The notes beneath the pieces are model-generated. The model saw nothing but the letters and a program-made list of their open reading frames with translations. It made no database searches and was not told where the DNA came from. Position numbers and translations under genes: made by a program. From the NCBI RefSeq assembly GCF_000808575.1, contig NZ_JWLW01000010.1, forward strand, positions 1 through 64,000: DNA of 64,000 nt. The letters run 5' to 3'. Shown in pieces: positions 1-9,961 of this stretch. The stretch is from Alteromonas marina. GTDB lineage: Bacteria > Pseudomonadota > Gammaproteobacteria > Enterobacterales > Alteromonadaceae. Within the stretch, counting starts at the first letter, position 1; each line of letters starts with the position of its first letter.

Positions 1-37
1 GGATTCACCGAAATACGCATCCGTCCGGCAATACCAC

Positions 38-223
38 CTAGCGCTTAGCAAACTGCCATAGTAGCAGTTGCTCAACATCGACGTTAGACTTGCTCAGTTC
101 GTCAAGGCAAGTCATCACATACTCGAACACATTGAGGCTGTTGGCCTTTGCCGTTTCGATAATGCTGTATTGCATTGCACTGGCCCTTGCACCGTTAGGA
201 TTGCCGGACAGCCCTCTATGTTG
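38..223 (-). pseudogene. IS66-family transposase (TnpC) C-terminal remnant
   Basis: Read on the minus strand, an open stretch ends in TAG at 38-40 and encodes the typical C-terminal tail of IS66 TnpC: a GARASAMQYSIIETAKAN motif, then LNVFEYVM and a LLLWQFAKR end. An in-frame TGA lies at 227-229, and no transposase sequence continues upstream, where a terminator and an intact gene follow. Only about 60 residues of a protein of roughly 500 remain, so this is a dead fragment of an insertion sequence. No terminal inverted repeats or accessory tnpA/tnpB were seen. It marks the left side of the accessory block. Confidence 0.8.
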
Positions 224-237
224 TAATCACAGCTCGC

Positions 238-271
238 AAAAAAAAAACCATTGAATAAAATCAATGGTTTT
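238..271 (-). terminator. Rho-independent terminator of the 1562-aa gene
   Basis: An 11-bp perfect stem (arms 244-254 and 261-271, loop of 6) is followed on the minus strand by a run of ten T residues. It lies 35 bp past the stop codon of the giant secreted-protein gene and separates it from the IS66 fragment. Confidence 0.85.
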
Positions 272-305
272 TTAAATCGGTTACTTCAAAGGTATGTAGC
301 AGAGG

Positions 306-3300
306 CTAGTTAAGAATTAGTTTAACCTCGCTACCTGATGTCGTGTTTCCGTACACCAGTACTTTTGACTCTGAGCTATTTTCGATGAGCAAGAGTTTAG
401 GCTTATCAAGCCAATCACTTCCTAATACTTCAACCGAGTAGGTCTCGCCTAAAGCACCATCTTTAATATTCAACTCCCAAGCACCTGAAGAACGCTGACC
501 AAGAATGGCAACTTCGGATACATTGTCGAAGTTCATATCTCCCAGGACGTGTACGCTAACATCGGTAAGATTGTTTCTCCAACCATGTGAGACTAAAGTG
601 ACGTCACGATCAGTACTATCTTTTACGATAAGTTGGAACCGGTCTGCTGATGAACGGTAGCCAAACACTGCCAACTCAGGTACTGAATCTGCATTCATGT
701 CTGGTACTTTTATCAACTCAGCATTTTCAAGGTCATCAGGCCACCCAAAAATACCAAGGGTGCCTGCTCTATCGGTACCACTTTTCGTGAACAACTGAAC
801 TCGCCCATCTTCCTTATTCGTTCCGAACATTCCAAAGTCGGTTGATAAGTCAAAGTTTACGTCAAACAGTTCATGCCAGCTAACATTAGACCATTTATCA
901 GGGAAGTTGTAAGACGCTAGTCGTTCAGCAGTGTCAGCGCCGTCAGCAACTTTTATTTGAATTTTATTATTTGACTTCAATATACCAAATAAACCGATTT
1001 CACTCACACCATCACTATTCATGTCAGAAAGCATGTGATAACGCGGGCTATCTAACAGATCAGGATAACTAACAGTATCAATAGTTGCACCGCTAACAGC
1101 ATCCTTAATGACTAGTTGAGGTCTGTTTCCAATATAAAAATTACCTTGTAGACCGAAGTCTTTAATCCCGTCACCATTCATATCATCCAACATGATAAGT
1201 GACATGTTGCTCCAGTTCGCAGGCCAATTGTAGGCTTTTACCGTTTCACCAGACAGTGGGTCTTTTACCAGAAGCTGGGCTTTGTTTTCAATGCTTCCGT
1301 CAGACAGCTCTGTTTGAACAATACCGAAAAGGCCAACCTCTGGATAACCATTCAAGTTGATATCATCCAAAACAACAGCTTTGGGTTCGCTGTAGTCACG
1401 ATTAAACTCAATGCGATGAACTAACGACATATCTTCGCTTTGGTAAACGTTAACAGCTAATTGCCCTGCATTTACTGATGAAGACACGATAGCCATTAAA
1501 TCATCCTGGCCATTAGTTTTTGCAGACAGCATCATGGCATCAAGTAATACCGCTGGGTCAAACTGCAACGGATTAGCGTCGTCAACATCTGGAATGCCAT
1601 CATTATCGTCATCTTCATCTATCGAATCTGCAAGACCGTCGCCATCAGTATCTAGCTCATCGAATGGACAATACAGCTCCAATGAATAGTAATCTAATTC
1701 CCAGCCAGCATCTTCTAAACAAGTAAGCTCACTATTGCCATCAAGATAGATATACATAAGGGACTCCATCCCTTCTAAAGGACTGAGATCAGAAATATTA
1801 TTATTCCATAGCCCTAAACCCTCTAACTCCATACCTTCAAGGAAACTTATATCGGTAAGACCCGAATCAGAGATATATAGCCACTTTAAATTTGGCAATT
1901 GCGCTAGTACTGAGAAGTCAACGCCACTCTGACAACAAACATCAAATGTGCGTAAATTCTGTAACGCGACTATCCAATCTAAGTCATTGACTGGCGTACT
2001 ACCTAAATAAAGCGTCTCTAAATTTTCAAGTACCGCAAGCTTAGACAATTCTTCACTGATTAAAGGGAAATTCTGTAAGCTAAGAGATCTCAAGTTAGGT
2101 AAGTTTAATGCGAAGTCTATACTCTCGATATTTTCGCCATCTCTTAACCACAAGCTATAGAGATTCGTTAGTGTCCCTAAAACACTTATATCGCCTTCAT
2201 AATCACCAAACCTAATTGATAGGCTTCTTAAAGAATTTAAGTGAGTAAATACCGACAAGTCACCAGTATATGCAGTTAAGGAAATATTGAGGTTTTCCAG
2301 TGCTTGGAGATCTGCTAAGAAGTCAAGAGACACTAACTCTGCGTTGTTAATATAGAGAGATCTCAACCTTTTCAATGATGCTAAAGCACTGAAGTCTTCT
2401 ATTTCGCTATCGTAGGACAAATTAAAATAGTCAAGATTTACAAAGCTTTCAATACCATCTAACGACGTTAAAGCAGAGTTCCAACAATTTAAACTGTCTA
2501 TTTCATGAGCGTAAACAGCATCTCTGTTATTCCACTCGTCCATACTATTGATTAAACAACTTTCGAGGCCTTCATTGTTTAAATCTAGGTTGCTAAGTAA
2601 AAGAGGCTTGATATTTTCATCATATGGATCAAGGCCTTGCATAATTTCATAGACATCGCCCCAGCCATCATTGTCAGAATCTAATGACGTATCAACATCA
2701 CCAACACCTTTGAACAATTGTGAATTAGTATCATCAACATCTAGGATGCCATCTGTATCTGTATCCGCAGAGAAAGGGGATGACATGTTCTGATATTCTT
2801 CAAGAAAAGTTAGGCCATCACCATCGTAATCGAAAGACGCATCGTCGTAGCCGAAGCGTTCTTCATAGAAATCAGGTATGCCGTCTTCGTCAGCGTCTGG
2901 CACGACGAATGTGCCCAAATAAATAATATCGGTGTGTGTATTTGTAGACTCCTCGCTCTCTCGATACATGTCCTCATACACAGGCAAAGGGCCATTATTT
3001 ATTGTAGTAGACACATACTGAATAGGTGCTGCAATTGTGACTAAACCTTCGTTGTTAGTTACACCTGTATGTCGAGAATAAGAGTAATCGATACCTGAGG
3101 GGTAAGAATTCCCTCTTACCTCTATTTGCATACCAGGTATGGCAACGCCATCGGCTCCCACTACTCTGAATGAGCTTGAAAGCACTGGAATAACAATATC
3201 CTGCTCTGAATCACCCGATACTGTAAACAGTTCGCTTCTAGAATTAACATAGTTAGACGAGTAAGCGCTTGCAGAAGTCCAGTAGTTTTTGTAACTAACA

Positions 3301-4994
3301 TCTATACGATATTCACTATTATCTGGAACTGAGACGCTATAATTTCCGTTGCTGTCTGACGTCGTAGAATTAACAATGTCATAGTTGATATCATAAACAC
3401 TAACATTCATTGAAAGGGGTTCACCTAGAATGTTAGTGACTTTACCACTTACAACAACACCTTCACCTGGCTCAGGATCTGGCCCTTCACTGCCACTCTC
3501 AGATAAAACAATATTGAAAAGCTTATCTTTCCGTGATGATGAATATTCAAAGTAGCCGCCCATCAGACCCGAGCCAGATGGTGCGGAGACATACATTTCC
3601 TCTAGTGCAAATGGTACATATACCTCGAAAATCCCGTTTACATTAGTAGACAGGCCATCAAATTGAGCACTCACATAGCTGTCAAAACCGTTGTATTCAA
3701 ACCACGAATAAGCGTTGTAAGAAATTTGTGCGCCTTCAATTCTATTGCCTTCTTCATCTACAACGCGACCTCGCTGCTTGTAAACTGGAAGCACTAGATC
3801 GTGAGAAAGGTTAACATTTTCATTTGGCTGTTCTGATAAGTCGAGCGCACCAATAGTGTTCAAACTTATATATGAGTAATCCGCATTACTCGCCATCCAG
3901 TCTCGTCTGTAATTAGAAGAACTAAAAGTATAATTCGCACTTGGAACGCGGAAAGTCGCAATATTATCCTGGTCATTGGCACAACGATAAATGCTTATTG
4001 TGTAATCATCGGTGTGTAATCTTGCACACGCCCCTAATAATGCCTCACCATCAATATCGGTAATCGCAACATCAACAATATAACCAGTATCTTCTAATTC
4101 AACCTCAAATGAGTCTAACGTCGAATCCGAAGTAGTTTCCAATGCACCTAGTGAAGTCACAAAAAAGGCATCATCAAAAGGTATTAAACTACCACTTATA
4201 GCCTGCCCTGCGGGCAAAATTGCATTGGTATCGATCGTGTCGTAAACAAATGAATAAACGTACGCACTTATAAAGTCATCATTTAAACTGTACGAGTAGC
4301 TTTGGTTTGTTCTTAAATCAGCACTAAAAGTTTGCCCGTCATAGACAGCTTTTATTTCAACTTCCTTGACCTGAAAAACAAAATCTTTTGTAGTTGGTGC
4401 TGATAAATTTAACTGCTCACCATTTGCATTCAGATTAAGATACTGGTCGAACTCACCATCACCATCAATATCTACATCGCCGTAAAAGCTATATTCGACA
4501 CTGTAGCTGCCCTCTTCAATCGATGAGGAGTAGTAGCCGTCCTCGTCGGTGTAGATAGAGGTACTGCCAAATCCATCATTGCTATTAAGTCTGATTTCCG
4601 CGTTGGGATAAACTCTCCCGTTTAAATCGGTTAACTGACCAGATAGCTCATACTTAGTCACAACTGGAACATCGACTTCATTTAGCAACCATACGTTGTG
4701 TATGTTTGCTCCGTCCTGAACATCTGCAAATGATTGTGCCGAATTAAAATCGGATGAGCGAACCCTTACTCGATAGCGACCTGGGTCAATATCTTGAAGC
4801 AGGTAGTTGCCAAAGTCATCGGTGTGCGTGACAGCAACTTGCTCTCCATTTTGTAAGAATATTAATTCCGCACCTGTGTATGGATAATAATCTAAATACA
4901 CTTGACCTTTGAGTTCAGCTGCCTGAACCGAAATTGGGACAACAGCTGCCAGCGACGAGAGCATAGCTGCCCTTTTAAACACTCGACTTTTCAT
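306..4994 (-). CDS. giant secreted multidomain protein: CnaB-like, TSP3, LRR and FG-GAP-like propeller
   Basis: 1562 aa. An N-terminal signal peptide ends near SVQA/AE. At least four CnaB or carboxypeptidase-regulatory-like beta-sandwich domains follow, at about 28-105, 114-175, 400-480 and 510-575. Acidic thrombospondin type 3 calcium-binding repeats lie at about 700-765, an internalin-like leucine-rich repeat array at about 830-1105, and a second TSP3 block at about 1115-1150. The C-terminal 380 residues carry repeats with a DxNxDG-type core and a period near 54 residues, as in FG-GAP/VCBS propellers. There is no LPXTG or membrane anchor, so it is probably released or held on the outer surface. 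The start is supported by AAGGA 7 nt upstream. It lies 24 bp after the small exported gene 5019-5396 and probably shares its transcript. The propeller resembles that of the protein at 5716-8643. Adhesion or glycan binding is an inference; the real function is unknown. Confidence 0.85.
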   Translation of the reverse strand: MKSRVFKRAAMLSSLAAVVPISVQAAELKGQVYLDYYPYTGAELIFLQNGEQVAVTHTDDFGNYLLQDIDPGRYRVRVRSSDFNSAQSFADVQDGANIHNVWLLNEVDVPVVTKYELSGQLTDLNGRVYPNAEIRLNSNDGFGSTSIYTDEDGYYSSSIEEGSYSVEYSFYGDVDIDGDGEFDQYLNLNANGEQLNLSAPTTKDFVFQVKEVEIKAVYDGQTFSADLRTNQSYSYSLNDDFISAYVYSFVYDTIDTNAILPAGQAISGSLIPFDDAFFVTSLGALETTSDSTLDSFEVELEDTGYIVDVAITDIDGEALLGACARLHTDDYTISIYRCANDQDNIATFRVPSANYTFSSSNYRRDWMASNADYSYISLNTIGALDLSEQPNENVNLSHDLVLPVYKQRGRVVDEEGNRIEGAQISYNAYSWFEYNGFDSYVSAQFDGLSTNVNGIFEVYVPFALEEMYVSAPSGSGLMGGYFEYSSSRKDKLFNIVLSESGSEGPDPEPGEGVVVSGKVTNILGEPLSMNVSVYDINYDIVNSTTSDSNGNYSVSVPDNSEYRIDVSYKNYWTSASAYSSNYVNSRSELFTVSGDSEQDIVIPVLSSSFRVVGADGVAIPGMQIEVRGNSYPSGIDYSYSRHTGVTNNEGLVTIAAPIQYVSTTINNGPLPVYEDMYRESEESTNTHTDIIYLGTFVVPDADEDGIPDFYEERFGYDDASFDYDGDGLTFLEEYQNMSSPFSADTDTDGILDVDDTNSQLFKGVGDVDTSLDSDNDGWGDVYEIMQGLDPYDENIKPLLLSNLDLNNEGLESCLINSMDEWNNRDAVYAHEIDSLNCWNSALTSLDGIESFVNLDYFNLSYDSEIEDFSALASLKRLRSLYINNAELVSLDFLADLQALENLNISLTAYTGDLSVFTHLNSLRSLSIRFGDYEGDISVLGTLTNLYSLWLRDGENIESIDFALNLPNLRSLSLQNFPLISEELSKLAVLENLETLYLGSTPVNDLDWIVALQNLRTFDVCCQSGVDFSVLAQLPNLKWLYISDSGLTDISFLEGMELEGLGLWNNNISDLSPLEGMESLMYIYLDGNSELTCLEDAGWELDYYSLELYCPFDELDTDGDGLADSIDEDDDNDGIPDVDDANPLQFDPAVLLDAMMLSAKTNGQDDLMAIVSSSVNAGQLAVNVYQSEDMSLVHRIEFNRDYSEPKAVVLDDINLNGYPEVGLFGIVQTELSDGSIENKAQLLVKDPLSGETVKAYNWPANWSNMSLIMLDDMNGDGIKDFGLQGNFYIGNRPQLVIKDAVSGATIDTVSYPDLLDSPRYHMLSDMNSDGVSEIGLFGILKSNNKIQIKVADGADTAERLASYNFPDKWSNVSWHELFDVNFDLSTDFGMFGTNKEDGRVQLFTKSGTDRAGTLGIFGWPDDLENAELIKVPDMNADSVPELAVFGYRSSADRFQLIVKDSTDRDVTLVSHGWRNNLTDVSVHVLGDMNFDNVSEVAILGQRSSGAWELNIKDGALGETYSVEVLGSDWLDKPKLLLIENSSESKVLVYGNTTSGSEVKLILN

Positions 4995-5018
4995 GGTCGA
5001 TTCCTTTTAAAATTCAAA

Positions 5019-5396
5019 TTAGTGTTTGGTAGATTGGTGGGTAAGCTTTTCAATATGAGCCTTAACATTGGGAATGTTATGCTCAAGAGCTTTTTTGTAA
5101 TTATTTAGCGCGATAGATTTGTTTTGAAAGTGACCGGGGCGACTATATAAGTCACCTAGCTCTTTGTAAGCCTCGTATTCACCACGCTTAACGCGGTTTT
5201 CCAACGCTTGACGTTGTAGCTGAAACGCCCTGTTTTGTTCAATTATTGCTTTTTGTTCCTTGGGTAAGGGGGAGTCTGCTAGTTTTTTCGAAAACTGCTC
5301 GTTGTCTGTTTGAGCGACGGTGGAAACACTAAAAAGCAAGCATAAAGAAAGACATGTGGTAAGAAAAACACGGCATTTTGGAGTAGATATTTTCAT
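5019..5396 (-). CDS. small exported protein, TPR/Sel1-like tail
   Basis: 125 aa. A hydrophobic signal peptide covers residues 1-28 (cleavage likely after TVAQ). The rest is charged and helical, with one TPR/Sel1-like helix pair near the C-terminus (YKELGDLYSRPGHF, then IALNNYKKALEHN). An AGGGA ribosome site lies 8 nt before ATG. It is first in a two-gene unit with the 1562-aa secreted protein. A paralogue, matching at about 67 of 90 residues by eye, sits in the same position before the second giant gene. The genetic linkage suggests a periplasmic partner in export or folding of the giant protein, but no known family was recognised. Confidence 0.75.
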   Translation of the reverse strand: MKISTPKCRVFLTTCLSLCLLFSVSTVAQTDNEQFSKKLADSPLPKEQKAIIEQNRAFQLQRQALENRVKRGEYEAYKELGDLYSRPGHFQNKSIALNNYKKALEHNIPNVKAHIEKLTHQSTKH

Positions 5397-5490
5397 CTAA
5401 TCGTCCCTAATCTGAAGAAATACTAACTTAAAATAGTATAATTTTCCAACTAGGGCAATATAAATTAAGTGTTATGTTTTACCTTTAAGG
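5397..5490 (-). repeat. upstream region of module 1, direct duplicate of 9083-9176
   Basis: These 94 bp directly upstream of the small exported gene match 9083-9176, in the same orientation and the same place relative to the second small gene, at about 83 of 94 positions. The block holds the ribosome site and an AT-rich probable promoter with TATACT-like sequence. It shows that the regulatory region was duplicated along with the gene. The rest of the gap down to 5604 shows no gene. Confidence 0.8.
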
Positions 5491-5604
5491 CATGATTAAA
5501 CGTAGCGTTATAGATTTGCAGTTGACCGTAAATAATGTGGGCTTCTTTCTTTTTATTTAAGGTTGCTTTTGCACGATAATTTAATTAGTTAGCTTTCCAG
5601 CATC

Positions 5605-5658
5605 AAAAAAATATCTACACGGGTATACAGAAATAAAAACTATTATTCTGCATACCCG
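5605..5658 (-). terminator. probable terminator of the second giant gene
   Basis: Arms at 5620-5632 and 5646-5658 match at 12 of 13 positions around a 13-nt loop. On the minus strand a run of seven T residues follows about 8 nt after the stem. It lies 57 bp beyond the stop codon of the gene at 5716-8643. Confidence 0.55.
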
Positions 5659-5715
5659 ATAGGTTTTAGTAACGACTAACCTTTAAAACAGACTATCGAA
5701 TGTCTTAGTCTTTGC

Positions 5716-8643
5716 TTAATTGGTTAAATCATAGTTAATAGGTTTTACGGTACTTACGCCATTCACCTCACCATAAACCAGCATGTTGATCACACCAGAA
5801 CTACTTGTATGGTAAAACTTAGGCTTACTGTCCCATTCATTCCCCAATTCTATTTGCCCAATACTTTCGCCTGCAGAACTACGGATATTCAACTGCCATG
5901 CACCGTTAGTTTTTCTCTTACCGAAAAGTGCAATATCAGAGCTTCTTGCAGCGTCTCTATCAATATCCCCCATGTACTCGAAAGACACTTCGTCCCATTT
6001 GTCGGGCCAACCTGCAGTAGAAATAGTGTTATTTCTATCTCTACCATCTTTGACAATCATTTGATATCGTCCGGATTCTTCCCTAAAGCCCACCAGAGCG
6101 AACTCACGCTGAGAGTCATCATTTAAGTCTCGAACTCTAAAGAGCTCGAAGTTCGTTAATTCTGGCCACGAATATATGCCCAATGTACCGGTTTTATCTA
6201 CTCCGCTTTTCGTGAAGAATTGAACTCGACCATCATCTAATCGCTTAGCCAAAAGCCCATAATCTAAAGTACCATCTTGGTTTATATCGCCCGCGGTTCT
6301 CCAAGAGAAATCAGAATAATTGGCTGGAAAATTATAAGCATCAACCTTTTCGCCATCTTCGCCAGAGCTAATTCTAATTTGGATTTTCCCGTTCGGTCTT
6401 TGCCCTATCATTGAAATATCTTGAATTCCATCACCATCAAAATCACTAAACCAATTGTATTCTGTTTTTGAATAGATCGAAGGATAGGAATGAAGCGCTA
6501 GTCTTTCGCCGGTGACGGCATCCTTAACAAACAGCTGAGGGCGATTACCATCTTTGAACTTACCTTGAATTGCAACGTCGATGATGCCGTCATCATTTGC
6601 ATCTGTGGCCAACAAGAATTTAACGTCTGACCAATTTCCCGGCCAGTTATGAACAACGACTCTTTCCCCCGTAACAGGGTCTTTAACAAATAACTGAGCT
6701 TTTTTAAGGTTGTCATTTTCACCAACAAAATCAACGAAACCAAAAAGACCAATCTCATTAACTCCATCACCGTTGATATCATCAAGATGAACAAATTCTG
6801 CTTCTTTGTAATCTTGTTTCCAAGCTATTGTTTGTAGTATTTCATCGTCTATTCCTGAGCGTATTACTACTTCGTAACCATCTGTATACTTTGTCGCCAC
6901 ATACCAATCTGGAACACGGTCGTCATTAATATCGGTAAAGTATCTTATACTGACAACAGTCTGCCCACCTTTGACGGTGGCATCAAGCGGCGAGCCATCT
7001 CTGCCATCTGGCACACCATCACCATCACTATCTCTGTTAGACGGATCCGTTCCCGCATTAAACTCCTGAAGATTAGTGAGCCCATCAAAATCGCCATCCG
7101 CGCTTGCGTCAGTGGCATCTAGGTGATTCAGGCTGTAAGAGTTTTCGAACAAATCCGACATGCCGTCGTTGTCATCATCATTGTCATTACTATCATTAAT
7201 GCCATCGCCGTCATTGTCACCTTGTAGTCCTGAGTTCGTATAAAACTGCTCATATTGACTCATATCGGCCAATTTAATTAGATTAACCCTCGGTTGTATA
7301 AAGTATCCATCTTCGTCTAATACACCGTCACTATCATAGTCTCGTTGCCAAAGGCTAAATTCTAGGACACGAGTAAAACCATTTTCATCAGTTGACAAGG
7401 GAACCCAAGTGCGCTCTCGATAGAAATTATCAAGTGCATCAAATGTTAAAGCTACATTTCCGTTTGGTTTAACTTCATAAGTCCACCTGTCGTCGCCCAA
7501 CCTTATAATTTCATCAATGTCATCACAGGCAACACCCCGGTCGAGCGTTAAGTCTTGGTTGAAGACATATCCGAACACTGACCAGCACTCAAGAATACCA
7601 TCATCATTGTAATTTGCAGGGTTTCGGCCGTTGATGTAAGCGTTTTGAAAGAAAGGGAATCTGGTTGTAAGGTGCTTCGTAAAGTTAGCAGTATTGTCTT
7701 TTTTCTCGACCAAGAAATCACTCTTTAACGATATTAATTCACCACCTTCATATGTTTCTACCAAGACCTCCCAATCTTCACCATTTTTCGAATAGGGATA
7801 ATATTTATACAAAGTGTCCGCTGTAACTACAGTCACTGTGTTATTCGTATATGACACACCAAACGACACGTTAAGTACTTGAGTTGTACCGACACCATTT
7901 GAAATATCACCACTTAGGTCTGTTACAAAAGACTTTTCCTGACCACCGAACGCTGAATTTAATTCGGCATAAAGTGGTAACGCCCACTCCTTGCTAGAAA
8001 AGTTCTCGATCTGAACTAGGCTACTGGTATTAACGTTTTGAAGATTAATATCCCTTGGTTCGCTTGTACTTAAAGCTTCAGGTTTTTCTGGCCCCTGCCA
8101 GCCGCCATCAATGTTATCAATGACATCTTGAGGAATGATAAGACGCTCAAAAGACTCGATAGTAAGAGTAGAGGTTTCATTTTCACTATTGTGATTGCTA
8201 AGAATAAGTGCCTTAGTGCCGTACACTACTTCGTACTGCATAGTAGCAGGGATAATGCCAGCTATATGTGCTTTCTCTAGCTGATCAAAAACCTCATCCC
8301 CCCATTTTTGTCGGTAGTTTTCATCGAAAACGCCTATTAAAGGAAAGCCAGAAGATGCCATCTCATTAAGTGGTTTTATTAACAAATCAGCGCCAGATTC
8401 TTCAATTTCCGCAGCTCCAGGGCTTTGCAAGTTCAATCTATAGCCTTGAGATATGATAACCTCATCATCTTTTTTTGAGAGTATGTAACTAGGCGTATTT
8501 CCAAGCCCTTCAACTGCATCTGGCTTATCAATCAATACGTAGTCGTTTTGCTGTATAACGTCATTTAATGAATTCGCAAGACTGAGCCCAGGAATCAAGC
8601 CTAAAGCGACGAAAACTGCGGTATTTATTCTTTTTAATTTCAT
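5716..8643 (-). CDS. large secreted protein with TSP3 and FG-GAP-like propeller repeats
   Basis: 975 aa from the ATG at 8643, chosen over a GTG at 8664 because GAG sits just upstream and the protein then begins with a clean signal peptide ([19 protein letters not shown], cleavage near LSLA). The N-terminal 470 residues match no family I recognise. Acidic thrombospondin type 3 calcium repeats follow at about 475-550, then seven to eight repeats of about 54 residues to the end, each with a D(I/A/F)NxDG-like start and a GLFG-like strand. The repeats are clearly homologous to the C-terminal region of the 1562-aa neighbour (shared GNRPQL, TGERL/SGAT, RVQ-FTKSG, GTLGI motifs), while the N-terminal halves are unrelated. 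It is preceded by a truncated copy of the small exported gene. Role unknown; surface binding is an inference. Confidence 0.85.
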   Translation of the reverse strand: MKLKRINTAVFVALGLIPGLSLANSLNDVIQQNDYVLIDKPDAVEGLGNTPSYILSKKDDEVIISQGYRLNLQSPGAAEIEESGADLLIKPLNEMASSGFPLIGVFDENYRQKWGDEVFDQLEKAHIAGIIPATMQYEVVYGTKALILSNHNSENETSTLTIESFERLIIPQDVIDNIDGGWQGPEKPEALSTSEPRDINLQNVNTSSLVQIENFSSKEWALPLYAELNSAFGGQEKSFVTDLSGDISNGVGTTQVLNVSFGVSYTNNTVTVVTADTLYKYYPYSKNGEDWEVLVETYEGGELISLKSDFLVEKKDNTANFTKHLTTRFPFFQNAYINGRNPANYNDDGILECWSVFGYVFNQDLTLDRGVACDDIDEIIRLGDDRWTYEVKPNGNVALTFDALDNFYRERTWVPLSTDENGFTRVLEFSLWQRDYDSDGVLDEDGYFIQPRVNLIKLADMSQYEQFYTNSGLQGDNDGDGINDSNDNDDDNDGMSDLFENSYSLNHLDATDASADGDFDGLTNLQEFNAGTDPSNRDSDGDGVPDGRDGSPLDATVKGGQTVVSIRYFTDINDDRVPDWYVATKYTDGYEVVIRSGIDDEILQTIAWKQDYKEAEFVHLDDINGDGVNEIGLFGFVDFVGENDNLKKAQLFVKDPVTGERVVVHNWPGNWSDVKFLLATDANDDGIIDVAIQGKFKDGNRPQLFVKDAVTGERLALHSYPSIYSKTEYNWFSDFDGDGIQDISMIGQRPNGKIQIRISSGEDGEKVDAYNFPANYSDFSWRTAGDINQDGTLDYGLLAKRLDDGRVQFFTKSGVDKTGTLGIYSWPELTNFELFRVRDLNDDSQREFALVGFREESGRYQMIVKDGRDRNNTISTAGWPDKWDEVSFEYMGDIDRDAARSSDIALFGKRKTNGAWQLNIRSSAGESIGQIELGNEWDSKPKFYHTSSSGVINMLVYGEVNGVSTVKPINYDLTN

Positions 8644-8809
8644 TTTAATCTCACATTTATCCACTGATTGTTACAGTGTTTACCATTATTTTTCTGATAA
8701 TTTTCACACTGAATAGACACGAAAGTATGGTCGACGTCTCTATTCAAGACTTAACAATAAAAATGTTGTGCTTAACAGCTTTCTTATTATTTAGCGCTAC
8801 AGATTTGTT

Positions 8810-9082
8810 TTAAAAGTGACCGGGACGACTAAATAAGTTACCTAGTTGTTTGAGGGTCTCGTACTCACCGTGCTTTAAAGGGTCTTTCAACGCTTTACGT
8901 TGAAGCTGAAACACACTGTTTTTTTCAATGACTACTTTTTGTTCTTTGGATAAAGGAGAGTCTGCTAGTTTTGTAGAAAACTGCTCATTCTTAGCTTGAG
9001 CGACTGTAGAAACACTAAAAAGCAAACAAAAAGAGAGACATGCGGTAAGAAAAACACGGCATTTTGAAGTGGATATTTTCAT
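8810..9082 (-). pseudogene. truncated paralogue of the small exported protein (nonsense codon)
   Basis: 90 aa, homologous to the 125-aa protein at 5019-5396 from its signal peptide through the SRPGHF motif. There the CAA (Gln) codon of copy 1 has become TAA (8810-8812). Homologous codons continue in frame beyond the stop (NKSVALNN, then KKAVKHN) until a TGA further down, so this is a point mutation rather than a shorter family member. The TPR/Sel1-like tail is lost. Signal peptide and ribosome site are intact, so a truncated product could still be made. The giant gene downstream starts 167 bp beyond this stop. Confidence 0.75.
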
Positions 9083-9176
9083 CTAATCGTCCCTAATCTG
9101 AAGAAATATTTAGCTAAAATAGTATATGTTTCCAACTAGGGCAATACGAATTAAGTTTTATGTTTTACTTTTAGGA
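9083..9176 (-). repeat. upstream region of module 2, direct duplicate of 5397-5490
   Basis: Second copy of the 94-bp upstream block, adjoining the start codon of the truncated small gene. The differences are scattered single-base substitutions, and the similarity fades shortly after position 9176. Between here and 9304 there is no gene, only two small inverted repeats (arms 9215-9221/9237-9243 and 9262-9267/9277-9282). The second is followed by six T residues in the plus direction. Confidence 0.8.
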
Positions 9177-9304
9177 CGTAATGATAGGAAAAATATAGAT
9201 ATGCTATAGGACATGCGCTCGAGCCAAAAAACGAACCGAGCGCAAGTAACAGTCACTATAGGGAAGATATGAGAAGTCTTCCTTTTTTAGGATTACTTGT
9301 ACTA

Positions 9305-9920
9305 TCAAGGCTTATCAAGATAAAAATCAAACCTTCTGGCGAAGGGTTTTTCAAGTTCACTGTATGGGTCAACTCTTGAATTATTTCTATCCCAAGCCTC
9401 ATATTCGTCCTTAAGCTCTGCGGCTTTATCTTCAAAAACGTTGATCAAATTGACTTTTTCTTCGGGGTCGTCCGCTAGATTAAACAAGTACTCTCTTTCG
9501 ATGCCCTTTTCCTACCATACCAGTTGTATAGCCTAGTTCCTTGTAGGCAGTGGCGATTGTTTGAACTTGAAGAGGTAATGGCCCATGCTTATTTTCGTCA
9601 AAACCAAAACGTTGCTGATACACGCCTGTCAACAAGCCAGCTCGGGAGGGTGCACATTGTGGCGCAGTAACATATCCATTAGTAAAGCGAACACCATTCG
9701 CAGCTAATGTGTCAATATTGGGCGTGAGAATGTCTGTAACCTGATTTTGACTGCCTAAATCTGCATATCCATGATCGTCCGTGAAAATAACAATAACATT
9801 GGGTGGTTTGGATTTCTCGCTTTGCTCGGGTACTTCTTGAAGAGGTGCAGAATTGTTTTTATCACCGCCACACCCTAGTAATAAAAAAGATATGCTTGTT
9901 ATTAATATGAAGTTTTTCAC
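9305..9920 (-). pseudogene. sulfatase lipoprotein gene with large internal deletion and frameshift
   Basis: The first part (9920 down to about 9505) begins with GTG behind AAGGA. It encodes a lipoprotein signal (LLLGC), the alkaline-phosphatase-like start NVIVIFTDDHGYADLG and the formylglycine site C-A-P-S-R of type I sulfatases (family S1). The protein breaks right after GMVGKG, where intact sulfatases have GKWHLG. The second part (from about 9510 in another frame) encodes only the C-terminal piece, EYLFNLADDPEEKVNL and a short tail. About 300 central residues are missing and the frame is shifted, so the gene is dead. It begins 41 bp after the glycan operon and was probably its last gene, acting on sulfated glycan in the periplasm. 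Confidence 0.85.
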
Positions 9921-9961
9921 TATCGTAATCCTTTACATATATGAAGTGTTGAACTGTGGGC

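Noticed and set aside
9262-9288. GGAAGA/TCTTCC hairpin followed by six T residues in the plus direction
   Set aside because: No plus-strand gene ends here; the stem is only 6 bp, so a chance match is likely.
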